The notes under the pieces were generated by a model that had not been told where the DNA came from, did no database searches, and saw nothing but the letters and a program-made list of their open reading frames with translations. Positions 8,684 to 18,070 of a DNA stretch of 64,000 nt are shown here, in pieces. A program made the translations under genes and the position numbers. Source of the DNA: Myxococcota bacterium (GTDB lineage Bacteria; Myxococcota; JAJVIH01); contig JAJVIH010000001.1 in assembly GCA_022072125.1 (NCBI GenBank), positions 30,954-94,953 of the forward strand. The letters run 5' to 3'. Position 1 is the stretch's first letter; every line of letters starts with the position of its first letter.

Positions 8684-11185
8684 TCATTTCACGGGAGGGG
8701 TCCAGACGCCGTCGCCATCGGCGTCCACCCACACCGGATTGGCGGCGGCGTAGGGCGGGTAGTTGGCCTTCGCCGACACCAGCGGGAAAATCGAGCCTTT
8801 GCCGATCACATCCGCCACGATGAAACTATCCGACGATACGGGAAGTTCGATGTGTCCGTCGTAGCGCACCGCGCCGCCGTCGTTGCGAATGGTCTTGCGC
8901 TCCGCGATCTTTCCGTTGACCCATAACCGCAATTCCTTGAGCGGAAACGCCTTGTTGCACTGGATGCGCGCGCGGATCCTGACCTTTTCTCCGCTGGCTT
9001 TGACCATGCCGCCAATCGGGACGCCGTTGACCCACAATTCCAGCAGGGGGGCGTTGCTGACGATGACCCGGCGTTCATGCTTGATGGCGCGGATGATCAT
9101 CTCCGTGGCGGCCTGCGCGGGCGCGTCCACCCCCAGATGCAGCCAGGAGCGCGGGTATCCCGTTTCGTCGCCAACAATGGAGTGGGTGTCGCTGTTGCCC
9201 AGCGCGGTCACCCGGACCCCGCGCAACAACATCGCCTGCCAGTCGTCCATGATTTTTTCGATTTGATCCATGCGCTTGCCATTGAACAGTTCGATGGCGT
9301 CGAAATCCGCCGACCAGCCCGCCATGGTGGACGAGGCGGTACCGGGATTGTAGCCCAGCAAATCGAAGTAGCCGTTGCCGCCGGAACGCGGATGGTTGAC
9401 CTGAATCACCTTGTCGCCGCCGAGGCCGCGCACCCAGCGGAAGATATCCACGGGCTGCCACAGGTTGGCCAGTTCCTTTGGGCTTCCGCACGCCGGTTTG
9501 GAACAGTCCGGCGTCAGCGGATAAGCCCCGAAGTGCCCGTATTTGGCGGTGGTCAATTCGTTGCTGGGAATGGTGATCAGGGTGGAGGTCAACCCCAGTT
9601 CCAGCGCGGCGGGAGCGAAATCCGTATTGAAATTGTGATCGCTGGAGACGGCGATCTCCACGTTTTCGGCCGCGTTGGCGATCAGGCGATCGCGGATTGT
9701 CGTGCCGGAGTCAGGACTGTTGCTGGTGTGCTGATGAAAATCACCGGAGAGCCAGCCGGCGGTGTCCAGTTCGCGCTCCAGGGCAATCTCCAGGCGGACC
9801 GGTTCGCCTTCCGGGATATCCACATCCCGCCGGGCGATGCTGAACTCCGGGCCATGGCTGAAGTAAACGGAATATTTGCCCGGCGACAGCGGCAGGGTTC
9901 CAGCCCCGCCGGGAGACAAGGCCACGTTGGCGGCGCCATCGGCGGAGAACGCCAGCCCGAAATCGGGAGAGGGAGTTCCATCGCGGCCTTCCACCGTCAG
10001 CTTGACGGGCAAGGGGGTTCCATCGCTGTTTCTGACCGCATACTCCAGCGCGCCCGCGCCACCCATGACGCAACTCAGGCGGATCGGGTCCGGGCCCGTG
10101 ATCTCCACGGGGACATCGTGTCCGGCCGCGCGGCCCGGCGCTTCGCAACGCAAGGCGTAACGGCCCGGCGCCAGACGCAGGGCGAAGGCGCCGTCTTCGC
10201 CTGTTTGCTGGAAGCTGACCGGTTTGCCCTTGCCGTCAATGATGCGCGCGATGGCGCCGGCGATGGGCGCGCCGTTGCTGTCCCGGATTGCGCCTGCCGC
10301 CACGCCGCTGCGCCGGTCCCCCTGCTCCAGCACTTGGTTGGCCACCGAGGCGATATCCCCCGAACCCACGTAGAGCCGCCGTTCGAAGGAGGCGGAGGCC
10401 CCCGGCGGCAAATCCACGGCCTTGATGCTGAAGTCGGACCAGGCGCTGCCGCTCAACACGTCGAAATCGCCTTCCATGGAGGCATAGCCATAGGAAACGC
10501 CGCGTCCGTATCCGGCAACCCAGGGCAGCCGTTTGATCCAGCCCTTCATGGAAACGCCGGTTCCCGGCGCGAAATGCAGCGTGCCGCCCCATTCGACCGC
10601 ATCGCCCAAGTCAAAGCCCTTGATGGTCTGTGTTCCCTTGTTGGTGATGGTGCTGCGCAGCAGCAGGGAAGGGCTGTCCGGCGGCAGGATGTATCCGGTG
10701 ACGACTTGCAGATCGGGGTTGTCGGAGTCGCGCCCCTCCACCACAATGCGGGCGGTTCCACTGGCGGATTCCTCTTCCACGCGGATGCGTTCGTAAATCG
10801 CCTGGCGGGGGAAGGTGCGCGCGAACCAGGTGAAGACCTCCGCCAGGCCATCCACATTGGAGTCACGGCGGACGAAGTCAATCACATTGCCGCCGGAGAG
10901 CATGAATCCGTGGGCGTGATCCAGATCGCTCACAATCACGGCGACATGCTGGTTTTCCAGCCGGTAGTCTCCGGTCCGCCCCGCGGCCATGGGCCCTTTC
11001 ACAAGCTGATCGGATGAGGTGATGCGGAAGGCGCGGGCGGGCGGACCCTGGTGGCGGGCGGGCGCTGGAGCGGCCTGCGCAAGGGGGGGCTTCTCGTGGC
11101 GCGGGACCCGGGTCGAGCACGCAATGGCCAGGACGAGCACGAGCGGGACGCCCAGCAGGATCAGCATGCGTTGGTATTGCTTCAC
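8684..11185 (-). CDS. CehA/McbA-type PHP metallohydrolase lipoprotein
   Basis: An 833-residue exported lipoprotein (lipobox VLAIACS, Cys at about 23). The N-terminal half is beta-rich and includes a carboxypeptidase-regulatory-like repeat (GAPIAGAIARI, GRYALRCEAPG). From about residue 478 the PHP-type metallohydrolase begins, with GDFHQHTSNSPDSG, SSDHN, NHPR and LGNSDTH as likely metal ligands; this pattern matches the CehA/McbA family, whose members hydrolyse esters or phosphoesters. The substrate is unknown. The GTG start is supported by GGGAG five bases upstream and overlaps the rdgB stop by four bases (GTGA), making it the last gene of the accC-rph-rdgB operon. Confidence 0.82.
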   Translation of the reverse strand: MKQYQRMLILLGVPLVLVLAIACSTRVPRHEKPPLAQAAPAPARHQGPPARAFRITSSDQLVKGPMAAGRTGDYRLENQHVAVIVSDLDHAHGFMLSGGNVIDFVRRDSNVDGLAEVFTWFARTFPRQAIYERIRVEEESASGTARIVVEGRDSDNPDLQVVTGYILPPDSPSLLLRSTITNKGTQTIKGFDLGDAVEWGGTLHFAPGTGVSMKGWIKRLPWVAGYGRGVSYGYASMEGDFDVLSGSAWSDFSIKAVDLPPGASASFERRLYVGSGDIASVANQVLEQGDRRSGVAAGAIRDSNGAPIAGAIARIIDGKGKPVSFQQTGEDGAFALRLAPGRYALRCEAPGRAAGHDVPVEITGPDPIRLSCVMGGAGALEYAVRNSDGTPLPVKLTVEGRDGTPSPDFGLAFSADGAANVALSPGGAGTLPLSPGKYSVYFSHGPEFSIARRDVDIPEGEPVRLEIALERELDTAGWLSGDFHQHTSNSPDSGTTIRDRLIANAAENVEIAVSSDHNFNTDFAPAALELGLTSTLITIPSNELTTAKYGHFGAYPLTPDCSKPACGSPKELANLWQPVDIFRWVRGLGGDKVIQVNHPRSGGNGYFDLLGYNPGTASSTMAGWSADFDAIELFNGKRMDQIEKIMDDWQAMLLRGVRVTALGNSDTHSIVGDETGYPRSWLHLGVDAPAQAATEMIIRAIKHERRVIVSNAPLLELWVNGVPIGGMVKASGEKVRIRARIQCNKAFPLKELRLWVNGKIAERKTIRNDGGAVRYDGHIELPVSSDSFIVADVIGKGSIFPLVSAKANYPPYAAANPVWVDADGDGVWTPPVK

Positions 11186-11790
11186 GGCTTCTCCCGGAAC
11201 AGTTTTTCAAGAATCGGAATCATGATGCGCAGGGCCTGTCCGCGGTGGGATATCTGGTTTTTCTCATCCTGGGACAGCGCGGCCATGGTCACGCCGCGAT
11301 CAGGCAGCAGGAAGATCGGGTCGTACCCGAACCCCTGCGAGCCTTCGGCTTCAAATGCGATGCGTCCATGCACCTCGCCCCATGAAGAGAACTCGCGGCC
11401 ATCGGGCCAGCACAGCACCATGGCGCAGGCGAAATGGGCGCCCCGCAATTCCTCCGGGACACGTTCGAGCCTTCGCAGCAACAGTTCGTTGCGGTCCGCG
11501 CCGGTGACGGCCTGGGGCGCGCCAAACCGCGCGGAATGCACCCCGGGCGCCCCCCCAAGAGCGTCCACGCACAGGCCGGAATCGTCCGCGAGGGAGGGCA
11601 ATCCCGAGTAGTCGCGCAGGGCCCGCGCCTTGAGCCGGGCGTTTTCCTCAAAAGTGGCGCCGGTTTCCTCGACCTCCGGCGCGCCGGGAAGTTCATGCGC
11701 GCCAACCACTGTCACGCCCGCGACGGAGAGCAGGCTGGACAGTTCGCGGAGCTTTCCCGCGTTCCGGGTGGCGGCGACCAGGCGGTTCAT
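11182..11790 (-). CDS. rdgB: XTP/dITP diphosphatase (RdgB/HAM1)
   Basis: Removes deaminated purine nucleotides (ITP, XTP, dITP) from the pool by hydrolysis to the monophosphate. The 202-residue product shows family motifs in order: an N-terminal [32 protein letters not shown] and ISHRGQAL near the C-terminus. Length matches the family. The start overlaps the rph stop by four bases, the common rph-rdgB linkage. Confidence 0.95.
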   Translation of the reverse strand: MNRLVAATRNAGKLRELSSLLSVAGVTVVGAHELPGAPEVEETGATFEENARLKARALRDYSGLPSLADDSGLCVDALGGAPGVHSARFGAPQAVTGADRNELLLRRLERVPEELRGAHFACAMVLCWPDGREFSSWGEVHGRIAFEAEGSQGFGYDPIFLLPDRGVTMAALSQDEKNQISHRGQALRIMIPILEKLFREKP

Positions 11791-12581
11791 TTTCCCGGGG
11801 CGAGGATCGCCCTGGCCCAGTCTGGACGGGGTTCAATGGGCTCGGCGGCGATAAGCGGATCCTGCTCCGCGATCACGCCGCGCTGAATGGCCGTCAGTTC
11901 CGCGATGCCTTTCCCGGCCAGTTCCAGCAGTTCATCCAGACCGGCGCGATCGAAAGCCTCGCCTTCCGCCGTGCCCTGGACCTCGATGAATCCACCCGCG
12001 CCGGTCATCACCACGTTCATGTCGGTGTCGGCGCTGGAGTCTTCAATATAGTTCAGGTCCAGGATATTCGCGCCATTGCGCCGCCCCACGCTGACGGCGG
12101 CCACCGAACCGGTGATGGGGTTGGATGCGATGAATCCGTGCCGCCGCAACCGGAGCGCCGCCAAGACCAGCGCCACGTACCCGCCGGTGATGGACGCGGT
12201 GCGGGTTCCGCCATCGGCCTGAATCACATCGCAGTCAATCGTGATGGTGTAGCCGTCGAGCTTTTTCCGGTCCGTCACGCCGCGCAGCGCCCGTCCGATC
12301 AGCCGCTGGATCTCCAGCGTACGGCCGCCCTGCTTGCCCTGCGCCGCCTCGCGCCGGGCGCGGGTATGGGTGGACCCCGGCAGCATGCCGTATTCCGCCG
12401 TCACCCACCCGAGACCGGAGTCGCGCAGAAACGAAGGAACGCCTTTCTCCACCGCCGCGGTGCAGATGACGCGCGTATGACCGAACTCCACCAGCACCGA
12501 ACCGGCGGGATGGATGATATATCCCGGCGTGATGCGCACGGGACGGAGCGCTCCGGGAGCGCGCTGATCAGGACGGCTCAT
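11787..12581 (-). CDS. rph: Ribonuclease PH
   Basis: Phosphorolytic 3'-5' exoribonuclease that trims tRNA precursors. The 264-residue product has the typical RNase PH blocks near the N-terminus ([26 protein letters not shown]), the [17 protein letters not shown] region, [11 protein letters not shown], and [18 protein letters not shown]. All are in the standard order, with a slightly long C-terminus. The ATG overlaps the accC stop (ATGA) and the stop overlaps rdgB, so it is translated as part of one messenger. Confidence 0.96.
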   Translation of the reverse strand: MSRPDQRAPGALRPVRITPGYIIHPAGSVLVEFGHTRVICTAAVEKGVPSFLRDSGLGWVTAEYGMLPGSTHTRARREAAQGKQGGRTLEIQRLIGRALRGVTDRKKLDGYTITIDCDVIQADGGTRTASITGGYVALVLAALRLRRHGFIASNPITGSVAAVSVGRRNGANILDLNYIEDSSADTDMNVVMTGAGGFIEVQGTAEGEAFDRAGLDELLELAGKGIAELTAIQRGVIAEQDPLIAAEPIEPRPDWARAILAPGK

Positions 12582-13927
12582 ATGAAATACCCCAGGTCGG
12601 TTTTGAGAAATCCGGTGTGGTAATTTCCATTCAGGAAGACCGGATGCTCCAGGATTTTCAGGTGCATGTCGCGGTTGGTGACCACGCCCTCAATCACCAT
12701 ATGCCGGAGCGCGGCCTTCATGCGTTCGATGGCCTGGGGCCGATCATTGGCATGGACAATCACCTTGGCCAGCAGCGAATCATAGTAACGGCTGACCTCA
12801 AACCCTTCCTCGACGCCGGCGTCCACGCGAACGCCTTTTCCATGGGGCCAGTGGATATGCGTGAGCACGCCCATGGAAGGGAAAAATTTCTTGTCTGGAT
12901 TTTCCGAGTTGATGCGGCATTCGATGGCGTGGCCGCGCGGCTCCAACGACTCCTGGGAGGGCAACGCCATTTCCCCGGCGGCCATGCGCAGTTGCCATTC
13001 CACAAGGTCAATTCCAAACCGTTCTTCCGTAATGGGGTGTTCCACCTGCAGCCGGGTATTCATTTCCAGAAAATAAAACCGGCGGTTTTCATCCATGATG
13101 AATTCAACCGTTCCAGCGCCGGCGTAGTTCACCTTGCGGGCGAGCGCGGCGGCGGCGGCGCAGAGTTTTTCCCGCGTGGCTTCATCCACGAACGGGGAAG
13201 GGGATTCCTCCAGCACCTTCTGGTGCCGCCGCTGGATGGTGCATTCGCGCTCGCCCAGGGCGATGGCTTCGCCGCGTCCGTCTCCAAACACCTGCACTTC
13301 GATATGATGCGGCTCCAGCACCAGGCGTTCGAGGTAGACATCACGGTCGCCAAAGAAGGTTTCGGCCTTTTTGACGGCGTCGGCGAAGGCGCGGGTGAGT
13401 TCCTCCGCGTTGGCGGCCCGGTGCATGCCGATGCCGCCGCCGCCCGCCGCCGCCTTGACCATCACCGGATAGCCGATCTTTTCCGCCTCTGTCAGCAGCG
13501 CGCTTTCCGATGGAATCACGCCCGTTCCCGGAACCACCGGCACGCCTGCTTCCACGGCGATGCGGCGGGCGCGTTCCTTGTGGCCCATCGCCTCGATGGC
13601 TTCCGGACTGGGGCCGAGGAACACCAGCCCGGCGTCCCTGCAGGCGCGGGCGAATTCCTCGTGTTCGGAGAGGAATCCATAGCCGGGGTGGATGGCCTCC
13701 GCTCCCGTGGCCTTGGCGGCGGCCAGCAGGGCTTCGATATTCATGTAGGATTTGGCGGGAGCGGGATCGCCCAATGGGGCGCGTTCGCTGGCTTCCAGGG
13801 CGTGGGGGCTGTTGGCGTCGGCGTCCGAGTAGACGGCGACGGATGCGACGCCCATTCTGTTCAACGTGCGAATCACCCTGCGGGCGATCTCACCCCGGTT
13901 GGCGACGAGTACCTTGCGAAACACCAT
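12578..13927 (-). CDS. accC: Acyl-CoA carboxylase biotin carboxylase subunit
   Basis: ATP-dependent carboxylation of biotin on a carrier protein, the first half-reaction of acetyl/propionyl-CoA carboxylase. The 449-residue product contains the N-terminal [11 protein letters not shown], the glycine-rich ATP loop [31 protein letters not shown], and [14 protein letters not shown]. The loop differs slightly from the usual GGGGRGM. AAGGAG sits four bases before the ATG. No biotin carrier gene is adjacent; a carboxyltransferase lies far away at 42765-44333 and could be its partner. First gene of a coupled operon with rph, rdgB and a lipoprotein, divergent from a MarR regulator. Confidence 0.93.
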   Translation of the reverse strand: MVFRKVLVANRGEIARRVIRTLNRMGVASVAVYSDADANSPHALEASERAPLGDPAPAKSYMNIEALLAAAKATGAEAIHPGYGFLSEHEEFARACRDAGLVFLGPSPEAIEAMGHKERARRIAVEAGVPVVPGTGVIPSESALLTEAEKIGYPVMVKAAAGGGGIGMHRAANAEELTRAFADAVKKAETFFGDRDVYLERLVLEPHHIEVQVFGDGRGEAIALGERECTIQRRHQKVLEESPSPFVDEATREKLCAAAAALARKVNYAGAGTVEFIMDENRRFYFLEMNTRLQVEHPITEERFGIDLVEWQLRMAAGEMALPSQESLEPRGHAIECRINSENPDKKFFPSMGVLTHIHWPHGKGVRVDAGVEEGFEVSRYYDSLLAKVIVHANDRPQAIERMKAALRHMVIEGVVTNRDMHLKILEHPVFLNGNYHTGFLKTDLGYFI

Positions 13928-14271
13928 TTTTCTCCTTCAACCCGGTGACATTAGACAGGGGCGCATCATCAGGCAAGGTCTTCATTTCCCGTGAGGTTCC
14001 ATGGGGTGGGGCCGCCATTTCGCAGGTGTTGATTCCGGCGAATCCGCGTGTCAACCATCCCCGGTCCGGATTGGTCCCACTCCGCGGCCAGCCGGCGTTG
14101 GCGGCAGGATGACCGCATTGTGCATATTTCAGAATAATTCGTTGGCGGCGCTTTTTCTGGGTGGCAAAATGAAGTATACCTTGGTATGGTATGCAATAAG
14201 CCGCCATCCTGGTGAATCTTCCCCGGAATGGGGTTTTATGTTCTAATGTATATACAGGAGTTGTTGAGAAC
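13928..14271. promoter_or_regulatory. Divergent control region between accC and the MarR gene, with inverted repeats
   Basis: This 344-base region has no credible gene. It holds an interrupted palindrome ATACC-TT-GGTAT at 14176-14187 followed by a second GGTAT, and a perfect ten-base palindrome TGTATATACA at 14247-14256 overlapping the MarR ribosome binding site (CAGGAG, 14255-14260). A TCTAAT at 14242-14247 could be the MarR -10 element with a poor -35. Another TCTAAT on the minus strand lies about 30 bases before accC. MarR proteins commonly bind such palindromes, so autoregulation and control of accC are plausible. Confidence 0.45.
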
Positions 14272-14733
14272 ATGACCATGGATGCCACCTCCCAGATCGC
14301 CAGTTTGAACAACATCACCAAAACCATGGGGCGCACCTGCGCCTGCTTCAACCTGCGGCGCGCCACCCGGGCGGTCACCGCGATTTATGATCGCGAGTTC
14401 CGGGCCCATGACATCACCGCCAACCAGTTCACGATTCTGGCCGCGGTGGTCAATATGGGCGAACTTCCTGTCGGCCAACTGGCCGAGGTGTTGGGGATGG
14501 ATCAGTCCACGCTCTCGCGCAACCTCATTCCACTCAAGCGGGAAGGATGGTTGAGCCTGCACCAATCGAATGATCGGCGGGAGCGCCGGGTGTGCATCAC
14601 CCAGGCCGGAGCGCAAAAGCTGATGGAAGCGGCTCCCACTTGGAACCGCCTGCAGAACAAGGTTCAACAGGAGCTTGGAACGGAACGCACCAGCGATCTC
14701 TTGGCGATTCTGCGCCAGTTATCGCGCGTCTGA
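14272..14733 (+). CDS. MarR-family transcriptional regulator
   Basis: The 153-residue product is a winged-helix dimer-type regulator. It contains DITANQFTILAAVVNMGELPVGQLAEVLGM-like helices and the recognition/wing part with MDQSTLSRNLIPL and NDRRERRVCITQ, the usual MarR DRR wing. The ATG at 14272 was preferred over an in-frame upstream ATG because CAGGAG lies eleven bases before it and the extension has no family similarity. It is divergent from the accC operon and its 3' end overlaps that of tsaE by 15 bases. The ligand is unknown. Confidence 0.9.
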   Translation: MTMDATSQIASLNNITKTMGRTCACFNLRRATRAVTAIYDREFRAHDITANQFTILAAVVNMGELPVGQLAEVLGMDQSTLSRNLIPLKREGWLSLHQSNDRRERRVCITQAGAQKLMEAAPTWNRLQNKVQQELGTERTSDLLAILRQLSRV

Positions 14734-15219
14734 ACTTCGCCGCGATCCGCCGCCCGGGCGTTTTTTCAGCATATCCATCACCGCCGCCCAGGATTCGCCG
14801 CCTTCCAGCGTCAGGATTCGCCGCTTGCCCTCGCCGTGGAGGATGGAGATATGAAGCGCATCGCCGGGAATCGCTCCGGGGATGCGGTCCGCCCATTCGA
14901 TGAGAGTGACGCCCTGATTGGGCGCCCAGTCGCCGAAACCAATGGCGTCCAGTTCTTCCCGCGAATGCAAACGATACCAGTCGGCATGGCGGATGGTTCC
15001 CAGCCGGGATGGATATTCATTCACGATGGTGAATGTCGGGCTTTGAAACAGGTCCATTGGGGCGCCCAGGGCTTTGCAGATCGCCCTCGACAAGGCGGTC
15101 TTGCCGGCGCCCAGCCCGCCAGAAAGAGCAATGCACGCGCCCGGCGCAAGTTTATTGGCGATGGCGCGGCCAATGGCGTTGGTTTGTTGAATGCCGGCCG
15201 ATTCCAGGCGGAGGATCAT
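14719..15219 (-). CDS. tsaE: tRNA threonylcarbamoyladenosine biosynthesis ATPase TsaE
   Basis: ATPase subunit of the complex that makes t6A at position 37 of ANN-decoding tRNAs. The 166-residue product carries the Walker A loop GGLGAGKTALSR, SPTFTIVNEYPS, a HADWYRL block and TLIEWADRIPG, all diagnostic for TsaE. The start overlaps the nnr stop by four bases, so the two are coupled. The C-terminal tail is basic and low complexity (KKRPGGGSRRSS) and its last codons overlap the convergent MarR gene. Confidence 0.95.
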   Translation of the reverse strand: MILRLESAGIQQTNAIGRAIANKLAPGACIALSGGLGAGKTALSRAICKALGAPMDLFQSPTFTIVNEYPSRLGTIRHADWYRLHSREELDAIGFGDWAPNQGVTLIEWADRIPGAIPGDALHISILHGEGKRRILTLEGGESWAAVMDMLKKRPGGGSRRSSDAR

Positions 15220-16766
15220 CGCCCCAGCGATTGCAGCGCCGCGGGCAGACTGTCAATGACGTCGGTGGACAACAGTCCGGCGGCGCCGCGCGATTTGGCG
15301 GCGATGTCTCCCGCCAGTCCATGGAGATAGACGCCCGCCATGGCGGCCTTGGCGGATTCCAGTTTCTGTCCCGCTAGCGAGGTGATGACGCCTGCCAGCA
15401 CATCTCCCATGCCCGCGGTTGCCATGCCGGGGTTGCCAGTGGGGTTGATGAACAAATCCCCTTCCATGGTGGCGAGGATGGTATGACTGCCTTTCAGCGC
15501 CACGTGGGCGCCCGTGGCGTCGCGCAGGCGTTGGGCCGATCCCACGCGATCCTGCTGGATGGCGTTGCTGTCCATGCCCAGCATGCGTCCCGCTTCTCCG
15601 GGATGGGGCGTGAGGATCACGGGCGCCTTGGCGCTTTTCAACACCTGGACATCCTGGCCGATCACGTTCAGTCCGTCGGCGTCGAGCACGATGGTCTGAT
15701 CGCAGTCCGCCAGCAGGCATTCGAGAAATTCCCGGACTCCCGGCTGGCTGCTGCTCCCTGGGCCAAAACAGACCGCGTCGAAGCGCTCCACATGGTCCTT
15801 GAACTGGACATAAGCATCAGCGTCCAGGGTGTCCTTGCCGCCCAGCGGGAGATAAAGCAGTTCATTCCAAACGCCGGAACCGGCCTGGATCACGGGTTCC
15901 ACCGAGGCCAGGGTCACCAGTCCCGAGCCCGCGCGCAACGCCGCCCGCGCCGCCAGATATGAGGCGCCCGGCATGTGGCGGCTGCCGGCGATGATCGCCA
16001 CGTGACCGTAATCGCCTTTGTGGGTCCAGGGTTCGCGCACCGGCAACAGGACGGCGATATCCTTCGACTCCGGAACCTTGGCGTAAGGTTTCAGGTCCGC
16101 TGTGATCTCATGGGGGATGGAAATATCGGCGATCTCCAGTTCCCCTGCCACCCGGGCCCCATGGGTCATCACCAGGGCGGGCTTGGCGTAAGCCAGCGTC
16201 ACCGTGCGGGTGGCGCGGATGGTCTTTTCCGGCATGATGTCGCGGTCGGCGTCAATGCCCGAGGGAACATCCACCGACAGGATGGGAATGCGTGACTGGT
16301 TGCACCATTCGATGGCCGATGCGATGGGTTCGCGGGGGGCGCCCTTGACGCCGGTGCCCAGCATGGCGTCCACTAGCAGATCATAGTTGTAACCGGTGCT
16401 GCGGGTGAACGAATCCACGTGTTCCTTGAGCACGAGGAAGGTCACGTTATCGGAAATTTTCTTGAGGATGCGCAGGTTATCCCATGCGGCCTCGGTGAAG
16501 CGGGCCTCGGGCGCCAGGATATTCACATCCACCTGCAAGCCCGCCTGGATAAGATGGCGGGCGACCACGAATCCGTCGCCGCCGTTGCTGCCGGGACCGC
16601 ACCATACGCAGACACGCGGAGAGGCGACATGGGAAATCATGCGGCGGGCGGCCTCGGCCACGGCGCGGCCCGCATTCTCCATCAGCACCACTTCCGGGAT
16701 GTTGTATTCCTTGACGGCGATCTTGTCGATCTGCCTCATTTGTTCGCAACTGATGACCTTGATCAC
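15216..16766 (-). CDS. nnr: Bifunctional NAD(P)H-hydrate epimerase / dehydratase
   Basis: Repairs hydrated NAD(P)H: the N-terminal YjeF domain epimerises R- to S-NAD(P)HX and the C-terminal kinase-like domain dehydrates it with ADP. The 516-residue product begins VISCEQMRQIDKIAVKEYNIP with MENAGRAVAE and GPGSNGGDGFVVARHL (epimerase), and has GSRHMPGASYLAARAALRAG, DADGLNV, LTPHPGEAGRM and NPGMATAGMGDVLAG (dehydratase). The GTG at 16766 was chosen because GGGGAGGA lies about five bases before it; the open frame upstream has no similarity. Coupled to tsaE. Confidence 0.93.
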   Translation of the reverse strand: MIKVISCEQMRQIDKIAVKEYNIPEVVLMENAGRAVAEAARRMISHVASPRVCVWCGPGSNGGDGFVVARHLIQAGLQVDVNILAPEARFTEAAWDNLRILKKISDNVTFLVLKEHVDSFTRSTGYNYDLLVDAMLGTGVKGAPREPIASAIEWCNQSRIPILSVDVPSGIDADRDIMPEKTIRATRTVTLAYAKPALVMTHGARVAGELEIADISIPHEITADLKPYAKVPESKDIAVLLPVREPWTHKGDYGHVAIIAGSRHMPGASYLAARAALRAGSGLVTLASVEPVIQAGSGVWNELLYLPLGGKDTLDADAYVQFKDHVERFDAVCFGPGSSSQPGVREFLECLLADCDQTIVLDADGLNVIGQDVQVLKSAKAPVILTPHPGEAGRMLGMDSNAIQQDRVGSAQRLRDATGAHVALKGSHTILATMEGDLFINPTGNPGMATAGMGDVLAGVITSLAGQKLESAKAAMAGVYLHGLAGDIAAKSRGAAGLLSTDVIDSLPAALQSLGR

Positions 16767-17005
16767 GGTATCCTCCCCTGCGGATGCGCCAAACCACAAA
16801 TGGGTCCCTTCCCGGACGGCCATCTGTTTCTGCTGAAAACGGAAGTTTCGCCCCGCTTTTACCAGATTCATCCGGTCCCGCAACGTGTTCGTGATCACAC
16901 CAGGCTGCAAATACAACCGGATATTGTCCATTCCGTTCCAAATTCCGCGCCGATCCGCAAAATCGGAAACGGATCGCCGGTGCGCCGATCAAGGATGTTC
17001 CGGAG

Positions 17006-18070
17006 TCACGAATCCGCCGGTTTTCCGGGAGCGGACGCCGCTGCCTGGGGCGCCTCCGCCTCGCCTTCGCCCTGGTCCAGTCCCAGGTCCTCCACCAGTT
17101 TCTTGTTGGTGGAGAGCAAGTCCTTGACCGCCTGGTCCAGTTCTTCCAGCGCCGATTCGCCGTCTATATCCGTTTGCGCCAGCAGGGCCTCGGTTTCCGG
17201 GCTGATCAGATCGCCGACGATGGTCTTCTCCGGCTCTTCCTTTTCCGGCGCCAGTTCCTCTTCGAGAATCTTCTGGCTTTCGCGGGTCAGTTCCAGGAAC
17301 TCCTGCAGGGTGGGCAGTTCCGTGAGGTCGCGCAGCGAAAAGAACTCCAGAAATTCACGGCTGGTTCCGTACATCAGCGGACGGCCCACGTCCTCTTTTT
17401 TGCCCAGCACGCGGATCAGCCGCCGCTCCAGCAGGGCCTTGACCACGGCGCCGGAATCCACGCCGCGAATATCCTCGATCTCGGGGCGAGTGACTGGCTG
17501 GCGGTAGGCGATGATGGCCAGGCATTCCAGCGCGGCGCGGGTCAACCGCTGGGGCTTGATTTCCAGTAGTTCCCGGAGGACCAGGGCGTTGCCCGGGTCG
17601 GTGCGGAGCTGGTAGCCGCGATCCACTTCGTAAATGCGGAAGCCCGAGTTTTCCATCCGGTAGCGCTCGGCCAAGTCTTCCATCAGGCCGCGGACCGTAC
17701 GCGAGGCCAATTCGGTCAGGATCTGCGACACGCGGGCGGGCCGCAATGGTTTGTCCGAGACCAGCAGCATGCTTTCCAAAATGCTCATATAGCGGCGCTT
17801 CTGCTCGGGCGTGAGCTGATCATAAGGTGTTTTGCCAGGGGCTCCCTCATCTTCTTCTTCTCCGGCGGAAGGCAGTTCGGGCGCTTCACCGCCAGTCAGT
17901 CCGGCTTCCGGGGCTGTATCCGGAGCGCCTTCCCCGGGGGATTGGGTCTCGCCGCCAGTATCCGGGGCGCGGGGAGTCTTGTCCTGATCCTGGGCGGCAG
18001 GTCCGGGCGAATCCTGCGCAGGCGCAGCGGGAGCTTGCTGATCCGGTCCGTTTTCATTTGGACCATTCAT
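17006..18070 (-). CDS. scpB: Segregation and condensation protein B
   Basis: Kleisin-associated winged-helix subunit of the SMC-ScpAB chromosome condensin. The core lies at about residues 85-270: MSILESMLLVSDKPL, RPARVSQIL, GFRIYEVDRGYQLRT, LECLAIIAYRQPVTRPEI, IRGVDS, GRPLMYGTSREFLEFF. It is longer than usual (354 residues), with an N-terminal Pro/Ala/Glu/Gln-rich stretch of about 80 residues and an acidic C-terminal tail, both probably disordered. The ATG overlaps the scpA stop by four bases; last gene of the coupled S2P-trpS-scpA-scpB operon. Confidence 0.95.
   Translation of the reverse strand: MNGPNENGPDQQAPAAPAQDSPGPAAQDQDKTPRAPDTGGETQSPGEGAPDTAPEAGLTGGEAPELPSAGEEEDEGAPGKTPYDQLTPEQKRRYMSILESMLLVSDKPLRPARVSQILTELASRTVRGLMEDLAERYRMENSGFRIYEVDRGYQLRTDPGNALVLRELLEIKPQRLTRAALECLAIIAYRQPVTRPEIEDIRGVDSGAVVKALLERRLIRVLGKKEDVGRPLMYGTSREFLEFFSLRDLTELPTLQEFLELTRESQKILEEELAPEKEEPEKTIVGDLISPETEALLAQTDIDGESALEELDQAVKDLLSTNKKLVEDLGLDQGEGEAEAPQAAASAPGKPADS

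Noticed and set aside
9077..11017. Plus-strand open frame of 646 codons
   Set aside because: Antisense to the PHP lipoprotein gene, with composition of a shadow frame.
16767..16931. N-terminal extension of 55 codons for nnr
   Set aside because: A GTG at 16766 has a strong binding site and gives the normal family N-terminus; the extension has no similarity.
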